Origin: Wenzhouxiangella sp042310355 | GTDB taxonomy: Bacteria; Pseudomonadota; Gammaproteobacteria; Xanthomonadales; Wenzhouxiangellaceae | NCBI RefSeq assembly: GCF_042310355.1 | Contig: NZ_JBHJMR010000010.1 | Coordinates: forward strand, 69,878-133,877 | Direction of reading: 5' to 3' | Length of the DNA: 64,000 bases | Part shown: one piece after another, positions 1-8,379 of the stretch | How the letters are laid out: each line of letters opens with the position of its first letter | How positions within the stretch are numbered: position 1 is the first letter of the stretch | Position numbers and translations under genes: made by a program | Notes under the pieces: model-generated | What the model saw: the letters and a program-made list of their open reading frames with translations, nothing else | Told to the model about the DNA's origin: nothing | The model's database searches: none

Positions 1-329
1 GGGTCCTTGACCACCTGCACCAGCAGGCGTTGACCCTGGCTGACCAGTTCGGTGATCGACGGAACGGGCCGCGCCTCGCCGTTTTCGTCCAGCTCGGGCT
101 GCCGCGGCAGGATGTCGGCCGCGTGCAGAAAGGCCGTGCGCTCGAGACCGATATTGACGAAAGCCGCCTGCATGCCGGGCAGAACGCGCTCGATGCGTCC
201 CATGTAGATATTGCCGACATAGCTGGCCTCGCCGCTGCGCTCGAGGTAAAGCTCTTGCAGCAGACCGCTTTCCACCACCGCCACGCGACGCTCGGTGGGC
301 GAGACGTTGATCAGTATTTCGTCACTCAC
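1..329 (-). CDS. rng: Ribonuclease G, N-terminal part (cut by window edge)
   Basis: The first 109 codons of an RNase E/G family endoribonuclease that processes 16S rRNA 5' ends and decays mRNA. The translation runs from a GTG start at 329 (V-S-D-E-I-L-I-N-V) and contains the RNase G hallmarks VGNIYMGRIERVLPGMQAAFVNIG and TAFLHAADI, which form the start of the S1-like RNA-binding domain, and then LLVQVVKDP at the window edge. The catalytic DNase-I-like and Zn-link regions lie outside the window. It follows maf by 93 bp on the same strand, the arrangement seen in many gammaproteobacteria. No ATG occurs near the N-terminus, so GTG is the best start. Family assignment is secure. Confidence 0.9.
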   Translation of the reverse strand, partial: MSDEILINVSPTERRVAVVESGLLQELYLERSGEASYVGNIYMGRIERVLPGMQAAFVNIGLERTAFLHAADILPRQPELDENGEARPVPSITELVSQGQRLLVQVVKD

Positions 330-422
330 AGCCTGGAATACCGCTCGAAAAAGTCAGCAATCGGAAAGAATAGCACCGGCCCGGAGCGCGCAAGCTCACG
401 CCGACCCGGCCGGAGGCGCATC

Positions 423-1001
423 TCAGACGATCAGGCCGGCCTCTCGCAACAGCTCGCCGGTCTCGAACAAGGGCAGGCCGACCACACCGGTATAGCTGCC
501 CGACAACGACCGCACCCAGATACCGGCCGACCCCTGGATGCCGTAGGCGCCGGCCTTGTCGTGCGGTTCGCCCGAGGCGATGTAGCGCTCGACCCACTTC
601 GCGGGCGGTTGCCCGAATTCGACCGCGGTGACGCTGAGGCGTTCGGCGATCTGGCCGCCGGGCGCCACCAGCACGACGGCCGAGAGCACCTGGTGCTCGC
701 TTCCGGACAGCCGTTGCAACATATCGCGCGCCTCGGCGTCGTCGGCCGGCTTGCCCAGGCACTGCCCGTCATCGACAACGGCGGTATCCGAACCGAGCAC
801 GAAACGGTCTCCGGACCGTCGGTGGACGGCCAGCGCCTTATCCCGGGCCACGCGCCGCACGTAGTCTTCCGGCGTCTCACCCTCGCGTACCGTCTCATCG
901 ATATCCGCCGGCCGGACATCGAAGTCGATATCGAACAGCGACAGGAGTTCGCGGCGGCGGGGGGAGGCGGAAGCCAGGACAAGACGGTTGGGCTCATTCA
1001 T
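423..1001 (-). CDS. maf: Maf-type nucleoside triphosphate pyrophosphatase
   Basis: 192 aa, full length for the Maf/YhdE family, which hydrolyses non-canonical or excess NTPs (dTTP/UTP in the YhdE group) to NMP and pyrophosphate in the cytosol. Seen: the N-terminal phosphate-binding motif LASASPRRREL (residues 9-19), the catalytic-Asp segment LGSDTAV (about 69-75), KPADDAEA, and the C-terminal DKAGAYGIQG loop followed by GLPLFE. It sits between rlmH and rng on the same strand. The upstream gap of about 250 bp to rlmH is filled by an octamer-repeat element, so co-transcription with rlmH is uncertain. Ribosome binding sequence before the ATG at 1001 is weak (AGAAAG). Confidence 0.93.
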   Translation of the reverse strand: MNEPNRLVLASASPRRRELLSLFDIDFDVRPADIDETVREGETPEDYVRRVARDKALAVHRRSGDRFVLGSDTAVVDDGQCLGKPADDAEARDMLQRLSGSEHQVLSAVVLVAPGGQIAERLSVTAVEFGQPPAKWVERYIASGEPHDKAGAYGIQGSAGIWVRSLSGSYTGVVGLPLFETGELLREAGLIV

Positions 1002-1015
1002 GCGGATAGCTTTCT

Positions 1016-1244
1016 GGTTGGTTGGCTGGTTGGCTGGTTGGCTGGTTGGCTGGTTGGCTGGTTGGCTGGTTGGCTGGTTGGCTGGTTGGCTGGTTGGCTG
1101 GTTGGGCAGGAGTGTAAATTGCTTTTCGGATGACGCATCAAGTCTATCCGGAGGAACCCGATCAAAGAGCGCCCTGCCCGTTGGTCGAAGCCGAACCAGC
1201 TAACCAGCAAACCAGCAAACCAGCAAACAAGCCAACCAGCAAAC
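1016..1244. repeat. Paired-arm octamer repeat element A (maf/rlmH gap)
   Basis: Left arm 1016-1105 is about eleven copies of an 8-bp unit (GGTTGGCT). Right arm 1194-1244 is about six diverged copies of the complementary unit (AACCAGCA/AACCAGCT), so the arms are inverted with respect to each other around a ~88 bp core. The left arm begins 14 bp before the maf start and the right arm ends 8 bp before the rlmH stop, so the element fills the gap. The same unit recurs at 53572-53748. Confidence 0.9.
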
Positions 1245-1252
1245 TTCGGGCG

Positions 1253-1714
1253 TCATGCCCGATGATAAGGATGCCCACTCAAGATCGTCGAAGCCCGATA
1301 AAGCTGCTCGGCCACCAACACCCGAACGAGCATGTGCGGCAGCGTGGCCGGGCCCAGGGACCAGCGCTCGTGGGCACGCTCGAGCAGCCGCGCGTCCAGG
1401 CCGTTGGCGCCACCGATCAGGAACCAGACCGGCTCGCCGTCGAGCTGCCAGTGTTCCAGCCGGCCAGCCAGCTTTTCGGTCGACCAGGGACGGGCGGTGA
1501 TTTCCAGGGCGACGATTCGCGCGCGGGGAGGCAGCTTGTCGAGCAGGCGCTCGGCCTCCAGCGCCGACTCGCGCCCCGCTCCGGCCTTGCCCGCCACCGG
1601 CACTTCAATGAGCCGCAGCGGCAGGTGCGATGGCATCCGCCGGGCATACTCCTGCCAGCCGTCGGCCACCCAGGCGGGCATGCGGGTGCCCACGCCGGCA
1701 ACGACCAGGTCCAC
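1253..1714 (-). CDS. rlmH: 23S rRNA pseudouridine-1915 N3-methyltransferase
   Basis: 153 aa SPOUT-class methyltransferase that methylates pseudouridine 1915 in helix 69 of 23S rRNA using SAM. Seen: FLIGGANGLDARLLERA (about 99-115), the SAM-binding knot loop, and the C-terminal signature TLPHMLVRVLVAEQLYRASTILSGHPYHRA, which matches the family nearly residue for residue. Length is standard (about 155). It begins 1 nt after the rsfS stop on the same strand, the classic rsfS-rlmH pair, so the two are almost certainly co-transcribed. The stop codon abuts the octamer repeat element. Confidence 0.96.
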   Translation of the reverse strand: MDLVVAGVGTRMPAWVADGWQEYARRMPSHLPLRLIEVPVAGKAGAGRESALEAERLLDKLPPRARIVALEITARPWSTEKLAGRLEHWQLDGEPVWFLIGGANGLDARLLERAHERWSLGPATLPHMLVRVLVAEQLYRASTILSGHPYHRA

Positions 1715-1715
1715 T

Positions 1716-2090
1716 TCAGGCCTGGGCGCGTGTCGCCGGCGGTGCCGACCAGAGCTTTTCGAGGTTGTAGAAGGCGCGTGTCTGCGGCTGCATGACGTGG
1801 ACGATCACATCGGCCAGGTCGACCAGCACCCAATCGGCCGAGTCGGCGCCTTCCACGCCAAGCGGCCGGATACCCTGTGCCTTGGCACGCTGAACCAGCC
1901 TTTCGGCCATGGCCTTGACCTGGCGGGACGAAGTGCCCGAGGCAATCACCATGTAGTCGGCAAAGCTGCTGCGCTCGGACAGATCGATGACCTGGATGTC
2001 CTGGGCCTTGGCGTCCTCCAGGACGGTGACGGCGAGATCCCGCAGTTCCTGCGGGTCGAGCAGATCCTTTTCGCTCAACGAATCATCCAT
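1716..2090 (-). CDS. rsfS: Ribosomal silencing factor RsfS
   Basis: 124 aa member of the RsfS/Iojap family, which binds uL14 on the large subunit and blocks 30S joining in stationary phase or starvation. Seen: the Iojap core DLSERSSFADYMVIASGTSSRQVKAMAERL (about 36-65) and the EGADSADWVLVDLADVIVHVMQPQTRAFYNLEKLW segment (about 79-113), both diagnostic. The last ten residues are an Ala/Pro/Arg tail outside the conserved domain. It lies between nadD (42 bp upstream) and rlmH (1 bp), the usual gammaproteobacterial order. Confidence 0.96.
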   Translation of the reverse strand: MDDSLSEKDLLDPQELRDLAVTVLEDAKAQDIQVIDLSERSSFADYMVIASGTSSRQVKAMAERLVQRAKAQGIRPLGVEGADSADWVLVDLADVIVHVMQPQTRAFYNLEKLWSAPPATRAQA

Positions 2091-2132
2091 GATTGAACAC
2101 GACGCGTATTTTACGCTTAGTTGGCGCCGCTT

Positions 2133-2807
2133 TCATCCGGTCTTTCCCGGCTTGCCGGTCGCTGCGCCGGATCGCCGGTAGAGACCGTGCTTGCGGATGT
2201 AGGCCAGCACCGTCGACGGCAGGAGAAAACGTGGATCGCGGCCCTCGGCAAGCTGCCGGCGAATGTCGGTCGAAGAGATGGCCAGCTGCGTCACGCCGAG
2301 ATAACAGACCCGGCCCGACGCGGCTTCCATCAGCTGGCCCGGGCGGCGCACGCGCCGCTCACGCAACAACTCGGCCACCTCGCCCGCATACTTCGGGCGG
2401 CTGCGCGGGCGCTTCATCACCAGCAGGTGGGCCAGGTCGAGGAGTTCGCGCCAGCGATGCCAGCCGCTGAGCTGGTTGGCGGCATCCTGCCCCAGGCAGA
2501 GGATGATCGGCCGCGAACCGGCTTCCTGTCGGATCGTCGCCAGGGTCTCGACCATGTAGGAAGGCCCGTCGCGGCGCACCTCGCGTTCGTCAACGGTGAG
2601 GTCGGAATACGGCGCAAGCGCCAGCTCGAGCATGGCCAGTCGGTGATAGGCCTCGGCGCCGGTGTGGTCGCGGTGCGGCGGCTGACCCGCCGGCAGCAGC
2701 CGAAAGTCGTCGGCGGACAGCTTCTCGCACACCTCGGAGGCCGCCCGGAGGTGCCCGTAGTGAACGGGGTCGAAGGTGCCCCCGAAAATGACCGTGGCCG
2801 CCTTCAT
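2133..2807 (-). CDS. nadD: Nicotinate-nucleotide adenylyltransferase
   Basis: 224 aa. Transfers AMP from ATP to nicotinate mononucleotide to give deamido-NAD, the penultimate step of NAD synthesis. Seen: the nucleotidyltransferase motif GGTFDPVHYGHL (about 9-20), GQDAANQLSGWHRW in the middle, and the C-terminal ISSTDIR motif. I chose the ATG at 2807 because it begins MKAATVIFGGTF and its ATGA overlaps the holA stop by 4 bp; the longer open frame upstream has no family similarity. It is translationally coupled to holA and followed by rsfS. Confidence 0.95.
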   Translation of the reverse strand: MKAATVIFGGTFDPVHYGHLRAASEVCEKLSADDFRLLPAGQPPHRDHTGAEAYHRLAMLELALAPYSDLTVDEREVRRDGPSYMVETLATIRQEAGSRPIILCLGQDAANQLSGWHRWRELLDLAHLLVMKRPRSRPKYAGEVAELLRERRVRRPGQLMEAASGRVCYLGVTQLAISSTDIRRQLAEGRDPRFLLPSTVLAYIRKHGLYRRSGAATGKPGKTG

Positions 2808-3823
2808 GCCGCGCAATACTCCAGCCGGTTGGTGGCCAGGGCAACGCACAGGCGCTCGAGCCGCAGCCAGAACATTTCGCGACCGCTGGACTTGGACAGC
2901 TGATCGAGATCGGACAGCTGGGCCAGGGTCCGGCGCACCACCTGCGGCGACAGGCGCCGGGCCGCGTCGGCCACGGGCTGCTGCCGGCTCTTCCAGATGC
3001 CCAACTGCGAGAAGGCCTGGCCGGGCGGCAGCTGGCGCGAAAGCATCTGGAAACTGCCGATGGTCTGCAGTTCGCGCGCCAGCGCACCGACGATCAGGGG
3101 CATGGGTGTGTCGGACTCGCGCAAGCCCCGGATGCAGCGCACGGCCGCGCCCGGCTGGCCGGCAAACACCAGCTCGATGAGGCGGAAACTGTCGAACCTG
3201 GCGCTGTCGGCAACGGCCGCGCGCACGCGCTCGAGATCGACCTGTCCGCCGGGGTAGAGCAAGGCCAGGCGCTCGATCTCCTGGGCGGCGGCCAGCAAGT
3301 TGCCTTCCAGGCGCTCGGCCAGGAATCGGCAGGCGGCCTGGTCGCCGCGAATGCCGCGGCTCGACAGGCGCTGGGTGATCCACTGCGGCAATCGTTGCGG
3401 TTTGACCTTCCAGCAGGGCACGTAGACACCGGCCGAGTCCAGGGCCTTGACCCAGGCCGTCTTCTCGCTTCCCATGTCCCAGGCATCGCACTTGACCAGC
3501 AGGATATCGTCACCGTCGCGCTCGACGAACTCGCGCAACGCCGCCGCGCCCTCCCGCCCGGGCTTGCCCGAGGGCAGGCGCACTTCGACCAGGCGCTGGC
3601 TGGCGAACAGCGAGCCGGTCTCCGTGGAGCTGCCCAGCTGGCCCCAGTCGAAGCGCCCGTCGGCTTCCAGCACCACGCGTTCGGCCACGCCGTGCTCGCG
3701 CGCGGCCGCCCGGACGGCGTCGCAGGCTTCCTCGATCAGCAACGGTTCCTGGCCCGCGACCAGGTAGACGCGATCCAGGCCCTGCCTGAGGCGCTTCGTC
3801 AGCTTCTCGGGAAAAAGTTTCAC
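2804..3823 (-). CDS. holA: DNA polymerase III delta subunit
   Basis: 339 aa, the usual length for delta, the clamp-loader subunit that opens the beta sliding clamp. Seen: the N-terminal FPEKLTKRLRQGLDRVYLVAGQEPLLIEEACDAVR, typical of HolA, then LLVKCDAWD and GIRGDQAACRFLAERLEGNLLAAAQEIERLALLYP and a C-terminal helical collar domain. There is no catalytic P-loop, as expected for delta. It overlaps lptE by 4 bp upstream and nadD by 4 bp downstream, the conserved leuS-lptE-holA-nadD order. Confidence 0.94.
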   Translation of the reverse strand: MKLFPEKLTKRLRQGLDRVYLVAGQEPLLIEEACDAVRAAAREHGVAERVVLEADGRFDWGQLGSSTETGSLFASQRLVEVRLPSGKPGREGAAALREFVERDGDDILLVKCDAWDMGSEKTAWVKALDSAGVYVPCWKVKPQRLPQWITQRLSSRGIRGDQAACRFLAERLEGNLLAAAQEIERLALLYPGGQVDLERVRAAVADSARFDSFRLIELVFAGQPGAAVRCIRGLRESDTPMPLIVGALARELQTIGSFQMLSRQLPPGQAFSQLGIWKSRQQPVADAARRLSPQVVRRTLAQLSDLDQLSKSSGREMFWLRLERLCVALATNRLEYCAA

Positions 3824-4329
3824 GGTTGCGCGCCGTCGACAGGCGCCCTGAACGCCTCCAGGCGCCGGATCATCTGATCGGCCATGGCGCGGCCGAGATC
3901 ATCGCGCAGGAACTCTTCCTCGCGCTGGGCGGCCAGGATCTCACCCTCGTCGAAACTGTAGTCACGCGTCAGGCGGAGGGTGGTGCGCTCGAGCGCCTCC
4001 TCGCCGTCTGCATCCTCCAGGCGCCAGCTCACCTCGAAGACGATCAGGAACTCGCGCACCCGCGCCTGCCCGGAGACCGACAAGGCCTGGCGCCGGATAT
4101 TCTGCGAATCGATCCGCAACGTGGCGGCCCGCGGCGACGGTTCGTCGACGATCTCGATGCCGTTGGCCTCCAGCAGAAGCCTGAGTTCACGCACGAAAAC
4201 GGTGCTCTCGTCGGCCACCGCGATGTGCGTGCGCTCCATGAAACCCGGCAGGCGGGCATCGCCCCGGAGCTGGAAGCCGCAGGCGGCCAGCAGCGCCACC
4301 ATCAGCAGGATGCCGATCGCGCGTCGCAT
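3820..4329 (-). CDS. lptE: LPS-assembly lipoprotein LptE
   Basis: 169 aa outer-membrane lipoprotein that plugs the LptD barrel in lipopolysaccharide export. Seen: a signal peptide ending in the lipobox LLAACGFQLRG with the lipidated Cys at residue 17; CGFQLRG directly after the Cys is typical of LptE. The rest is an alternating beta/helix pattern (LRLTRDYSFDEGEILAAQREEEFLRDDLGRAMADQMIRRL) as in the family. Start ATG at 4329 overlaps the leuS stop by one base (TGATG). Position between leuS and holA supports the call. Confidence 0.92.
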   Translation of the reverse strand: MRRAIGILLMVALLAACGFQLRGDARLPGFMERTHIAVADESTVFVRELRLLLEANGIEIVDEPSPRAATLRIDSQNIRRQALSVSGQARVREFLIVFEVSWRLEDADGEEALERTTLRLTRDYSFDEGEILAAQREEEFLRDDLGRAMADQMIRRLEAFRAPVDGAQP

Positions 4330-6917
4330 CAGCCGACCACGATATTGAGCAGCTTGTCGGGTACCAGGATCACCTTGCGCACGGTCTTGTCCTCGACATG
4401 GCGGGCGACGTTCTCGTCGGCCAGGGCCGCGGCCTGGACGCTGTCGCGGTCGGCGCCCGGGGCCACCTCGACGCGTCCGCGCACCTTGCCGTTGACCTGG
4501 ACAACCACGGTCACGGCGGCGCGCTCGAGCGCCGAGTCGTCGACCTGCGGCCAGCCGGCTTCGAAGACGGATCCTGCGTGCCCGAGATCGCGCCACAGCG
4601 CTTCGGCGATATGCGGCGTAACCGGTGCGATCAGCCGGACCACGGACTCCCACGCTTCCTGCATCAGCTCTCGGCCCGGCGCGTCGCCGGCCTCGAAGCG
4701 CTGCAGCTCGTTGCAGAACTCCATGATCGCCGCGATCGCGGTGTTGAAGGTCTGGCGCCGGCCCATGTCGTCGCCCACCTTGCCGATGGTCTCGTGCAGG
4801 CGGGTGCGCAGCTCGCGCGCGGCGCCCTCGAGGCCCTGGGGGCGGCAACCGGGCAGCGCGCCATCGGCGACGTGCGCCTGGACGCCGGCGAACAGGCGCT
4901 TGAGGAAACGCCAGGCGCCTTCCACGCCCGCCTCGGACCACTCCAGGGACTGCTCCGGGGGTGCGGCGAACATCGAGAACAGGCGCACCGTGTCGGCGCC
5001 GTAGGCGTCCACCAGGGCCTGCGGATCGACGCCGTTGTTCTTGGACTTGGCCATCTTCTCGATACCGCCGGCCTCGACCGGCTCACCGTCGCTCTTGAGC
5101 ACGGCGCTGAGAATTTCGCCCTTGCCGTCGCGCTGCACGTCGACGTCGGCCGGGTTGAACCAGCTCTTGCGGCCTGACTCGTCTTCACGGTAGTAGGTCT
5201 CGGCCAGCACCATGCCCTGGGTCAGCAGCCGCGCAAAAGGTTCGTCGACGCTCACCAGGCTCTCGTCGCGCATCAGCTTGGTCCAGAAGCGCGCGTACAG
5301 CAGATGCAGGATGGCGTGCTCGATGCCGCCGATGTACTGGTCGACCGGCATCCACTGGTCGGCACGTTCGTCGACCATGGCGTCGTGGTTGTCCGGCGAG
5401 GTGTAGCGCAGGAAATACCACGACGAGTCGACGAAGGTGTCCATCGTGTCGGTTTCGCGCTTGGCCGCCGCGCCGCAATTCGGGCAGGGCGTGTCGAGAA
5501 AGTCGGTGTGCCGGTTGAGCGGATTGCCCGAACCGTCGGGAACCAGCTCCTCGGGCAGCACCACGGGCAGATCCTCGTCGGGCACCGGCACGTCGCCGCA
5601 GTCGGGGCAATGGATGATCGGAATCGGGCAGCCCCAGTAGCGCTGGCGCGAGATGCCCCAGTCGCGCAGGCGAAACTGCGTGCGGGCGCGGCCGGCATTC
5701 TTCTTTTCCAGCTCGGACACGATGGCCTCGAAACCCTTGGTCCAATCGAGTCCGTCGTAGCGGCCGGAATTGACCAGGTGCCCCGCCTTTGCTGCGTAGT
5801 CGTCGTGCCAGTTGCGGTCGTCGTATTCGCGACCCTCGGGCAGGCTGATCACCTGCCGGATGGGCAGGCCGTACTTGTTGGCGAACTCGAAGTCGCGCTC
5901 GTCGTGGCCGGGCACGGCCATGATCGCGCCCTCGCCGTAGGCCATCAGCACGTAGTTGGCGACCCACACCGGCAGCTCGTCACCGGTCAGGGGATGGATG
6001 GCTTTCAGGCCGGTGTCCATGCCCTTCTTTTCCTGGGTGGCGATGTCGGCTTCCGAGACCCCGCCCTTCTGGCACTCGGCGATGAAGGCGGCCAGCTCGG
6101 GATCGTCGTCCGCGGCCTTCTTCGCCAGCGGGTGCTCGGCGGCGACGGCCATGAAGGTCGCCCCCATCAGGGTGTCGGGCCGGGTGGTGAAGACCTTGAT
6201 GGTCTCCAGGCCGCAACTGAAGCTGATCTCGGCGCCTTCACTCTTGCCGATCCAGTTGGCCTGCATGGTGCGCACCCGCTCGGGCCAGCCGTCGAGGTCG
6301 CCCAGGCTCTCGAGCAGCTCGTCGGCGTAGTCGGTGATGCGCAGGTAGTACATCGGGATTTCGCGCTTTTCCACCGGCGCGCCGGTGCGCCAGCCCTTGC
6401 CGTCGATGACCTGCTCGTTGGCCAGCACGGTCTGGTCGACCGGATCCCAGTTGACGGTACCGGTCTTCTTGTAGGCGATGCCGCGCTCGAGCAGGCGCAG
6501 GAAGAACCACTGGTTCCACTTGTAATACTCGGGATCGCAGGTGGCCAGCTCGCGCTCCCAGTCGATGGCAAAGCCCAGCTGTTTGAGCTGGCCGCGCATG
6601 TGTTCGATGTTGTCGCGCGTCCACTTCGCCGGCGGCACACCGTTGGCCATGGCGGCATTTTCCGCCGGCAGGCCGAAGGCATCCCAGCCCATGGGCTGGA
6701 GCACGCGCTTGCCCTGCATGCGGTGGTAGCGCGTGATGACGTCGCTGATGGTGTAGTTGCGCATGTGACCCATGTGCAACTTGCCGGAGGGATAGGGAAA
6801 CATGCTCAGGCAGTAGAAGCGCTCGCCGTCGCCGGACTCGGCACGGTCGACGTTGTGCGCTCGCCAGGAGCGGCGAACGGCCGGCTCCAGTTCGCCGGGT
6901 CGGTAGCTTTCAGTCAC
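4329..6917 (-). CDS. leuS: Leucyl-tRNA synthetase
   Basis: 862 aa class I synthetase charging tRNA-Leu, full length for bacteria. Seen: the HIGH-type motif in SGKLHMGHMRNY (about 45-56), an inserted editing (CP1) domain with TTRPDTLMGATF, a Zn-binding CPDCGDVP and CPNCGAA pair, WGCPIPIIHC, and the KMSKS-type motif as KMAKSKNNG near residue 620. The Ser to Ala change in KMSKS is tolerated in some LeuRS. It is the first gene of the leuS-lptE-holA-nadD chain. The upstream lipoprotein gene has its own terminator at 6952-6982, so a leuS promoter must lie in a very short space or transcription reads through; no clear promoter is visible. Confidence 0.97.
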   Translation of the reverse strand: MTESYRPGELEPAVRRSWRAHNVDRAESGDGERFYCLSMFPYPSGKLHMGHMRNYTISDVITRYHRMQGKRVLQPMGWDAFGLPAENAAMANGVPPAKWTRDNIEHMRGQLKQLGFAIDWERELATCDPEYYKWNQWFFLRLLERGIAYKKTGTVNWDPVDQTVLANEQVIDGKGWRTGAPVEKREIPMYYLRITDYADELLESLGDLDGWPERVRTMQANWIGKSEGAEISFSCGLETIKVFTTRPDTLMGATFMAVAAEHPLAKKAADDDPELAAFIAECQKGGVSEADIATQEKKGMDTGLKAIHPLTGDELPVWVANYVLMAYGEGAIMAVPGHDERDFEFANKYGLPIRQVISLPEGREYDDRNWHDDYAAKAGHLVNSGRYDGLDWTKGFEAIVSELEKKNAGRARTQFRLRDWGISRQRYWGCPIPIIHCPDCGDVPVPDEDLPVVLPEELVPDGSGNPLNRHTDFLDTPCPNCGAAAKRETDTMDTFVDSSWYFLRYTSPDNHDAMVDERADQWMPVDQYIGGIEHAILHLLYARFWTKLMRDESLVSVDEPFARLLTQGMVLAETYYREDESGRKSWFNPADVDVQRDGKGEILSAVLKSDGEPVEAGGIEKMAKSKNNGVDPQALVDAYGADTVRLFSMFAAPPEQSLEWSEAGVEGAWRFLKRLFAGVQAHVADGALPGCRPQGLEGAARELRTRLHETIGKVGDDMGRRQTFNTAIAAIMEFCNELQRFEAGDAPGRELMQEAWESVVRLIAPVTPHIAEALWRDLGHAGSVFEAGWPQVDDSALERAAVTVVVQVNGKVRGRVEVAPGADRDSVQAAALADENVARHVEDKTVRKVILVPDKLLNIVVG

Positions 6918-6949
6918 CTTAGAAATCGATCCCGAAGGGTTGCAGGTTA

Positions 6950-6982
6950 AAAACAGGCGCCGCCCCGAGGACGGGGCGGCGC
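6950..6982 (-). terminator. Rho-independent terminator after the acidic lipoprotein gene
   Basis: An 11-bp perfect GC stem (arms 6957-6967 and 6972-6982, 4-nt loop) lies 21 bp beyond the stop at 7004 and is followed on the minus strand by CTGTTTTTAA. Stem strength and the T-run make this a convincing intrinsic terminator. Confidence 0.88.
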
Positions 6983-7003
6983 GGGCGCAGTATCAGTAAA
7001 GGA

Positions 7004-7537
7004 CTATTGTTCTTCGTCCTGCTCCTCGTCGCCCTCGGTTTCCTCTTCGGCGCGTTGGGCCAGGCGATCCCAGGCATCCCCGGCGTCCTGCCAGGCATCG
7101 CGCGCCCGGGCGCTGGCGCCTTCCCAGCTGTCATCGGCGAAACGGCTGGCCTCTTCCCAGGCGCTTTCGGCACGCTCCTGCGCGACCTCGGCCGCCTCGC
7201 GGGCTTCTTCCCAGGCCTCGCCGCCTTCTTCCTCGGCAACGGCCAAGGCCTCTTCGGCCTTGACGCGCGCTTCCTCGGCCAATTCGCGAGCGCGTTCCCA
7301 GACCTTCTCGTGCATGGCCTCATCGTTCGCGTCCGGGCCGTCCTCGACGAACTCCTCGAGGTCTTCCCGGGCCTCTTCGGCACCCTGCTGGACTTCCTCG
7401 TAAGCCTCTGCGGCTTCCTCACCGGCCTGCTCGACCTGCTCGGACGCCTCGTCACCGGCCTCTTCCATCTCGTTCGCCTCTTCGGACTGGCAGGCTGCCA
7501 GCACCAGAATCATCGACAGGACCACGAAATATCGCAT
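7004..7537 (-). CDS. Acidic helical lipoprotein of unknown function
   Basis: 177 aa. The N-terminus is a type II signal peptide with lipobox LVLAAC (Cys16), so the mature protein should be anchored to a membrane on the periplasmic side. The rest is almost pure Glu/Ala heptad-like sequence (EEAGEEAAEAYEEVQQGAEE and similar, with Trp at intervals), predicted as one long, very acidic coiled coil ending in EEETEGDEEQDEEQ. I chose the ATG at 7537 because it has a GAGGAG SD nine bases upstream and begins the signal peptide; a longer frame starts at 7570. Not recognised as a named family. Loose analogues are late-embryogenesis-like or apolipoprotein-like amphipathic helices. Confidence 0.8.
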   Translation of the reverse strand: MRYFVVLSMILVLAACQSEEANEMEEAGDEASEQVEQAGEEAAEAYEEVQQGAEEAREDLEEFVEDGPDANDEAMHEKVWERARELAEEARVKAEEALAVAEEEGGEAWEEAREAAEVAQERAESAWEEASRFADDSWEGASARARDAWQDAGDAWDRLAQRAEEETEGDEEQDEEQ

Positions 7538-7715
7538 TCTCTTTCTCCTCGAAAAGCGCTTGCAGTGCACCCATGCGCACCTGTGCTTATCCTAACGCCA
7601 TTCCGCGCTGACAGCAGCAGTTTTTGCCGGCCTCGAACGGCCGCATTCGACAGCGCCACGGGGCTTGTGGCAGGATTTGGGCCAGCTCAAACGAATGAGT
7701 CGGGCGCATGAAGGC

Positions 7716-8378
7716 ATGATGATGACAAAGTTCGCAACAACTTTTGCAGTGGTGGCACTGTTCGCCTTTAGCCCGGCGACGGCCGAATCCCCGTTCAGGG
7801 TGGCCGAACACACGCCGGGCTACTCCTTCGCCGTCGATGCGCAGGAGTCGTGGGAACACGGGCGCTACTTCGATGCCCGCCATCGATTCCAGCGCGCGGC
7901 CTGGTGGGCCGACAAGTTCGCCCAGTACAACCTCGGCGTGATTCACTACCGCGGCGACGGCGTGGATCGCGATCCAAGCCGGGCCTGGGCCTGGTTCGAC
8001 CTGGCGGCAGAACGCGACTACGGCGCCTTCGTCGAAATGGCCGACGCCGTCTGGGGCGAGCTCGACGAAGAGGCTCGCCGGCGCGCGAAGACCATCCGAA
8101 GGGAACTCGAACCGCGCTACGGCGACGAGGCGGCCGTCGAGCGAACGGCGAAGTACATGGAACGCCAGCGCCGCAGCGTGACCGGATCGCGGGTCGGGTT
8201 CGTCGGTTTCCTCCAGGTCGTGGACGCCTCCGGCAACGTACGCAGCGGCGACGAGTTCTACGCCGAGGAAAAGTGGGACTTCCGCCAGGTCGTGCAGCAG
8301 GAGAAGCAGATCTTCGACGCCATGGCCAACGCCCGGGTCAGCATCGGCGAGTTCAAGGTCGTCGAGGACGACGAGTAG
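7716..8378 (+). CDS. Periplasmic Sel1-like repeat protein
   Basis: 220 aa. Signal peptide KFATTFAVVALFAFSPATA then ESPF. Residues about 45-110 carry one clear Sel1-like (TPR-like) repeat: ARHRFQRAAWWADKFAQYNLGVIHYRGDGVDRDPSRAWAWFDLAAERD. Such repeats mediate protein-protein contacts; no catalytic residues are seen. The C-terminal third is charged and has no family I recognise. Start is one of three adjacent ATGs (7716, 7719, 7722); AAGG at 7711-7714 best suits 7722. Its stop is 1 bp from the stop of the convergent aminopeptidase gene. Confidence 0.75.
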   Translation: MMMTKFATTFAVVALFAFSPATAESPFRVAEHTPGYSFAVDAQESWEHGRYFDARHRFQRAAWWADKFAQYNLGVIHYRGDGVDRDPSRAWAWFDLAAERDYGAFVEMADAVWGELDEEARRRAKTIRRELEPRYGDEAAVERTAKYMERQRRSVTGSRVGFVGFLQVVDASGNVRSGDEFYAEEKWDFRQVVQQEKQIFDAMANARVSIGEFKVVEDDE

Positions 8379-8379
8379 G

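Noticed and set aside
1016..1105. CRISPR array
   Set aside because: Units are 8 bp and contiguous without spacers; no cas genes in the window.
30..1133. 367-aa plus-strand frame ending in a long Leu-Val-Gly-Trp repeat
   Set aside because: It is antisense to maf and runs into the octamer array, which has no stop in this frame; the repeat peptide is an artefact of the 8-bp unit.
5304..6950. 548-aa plus-strand frame across leuS
   Set aside because: Antisense shadow of a well-supported synthetase; high GC keeps this frame open and it shows no family motif.
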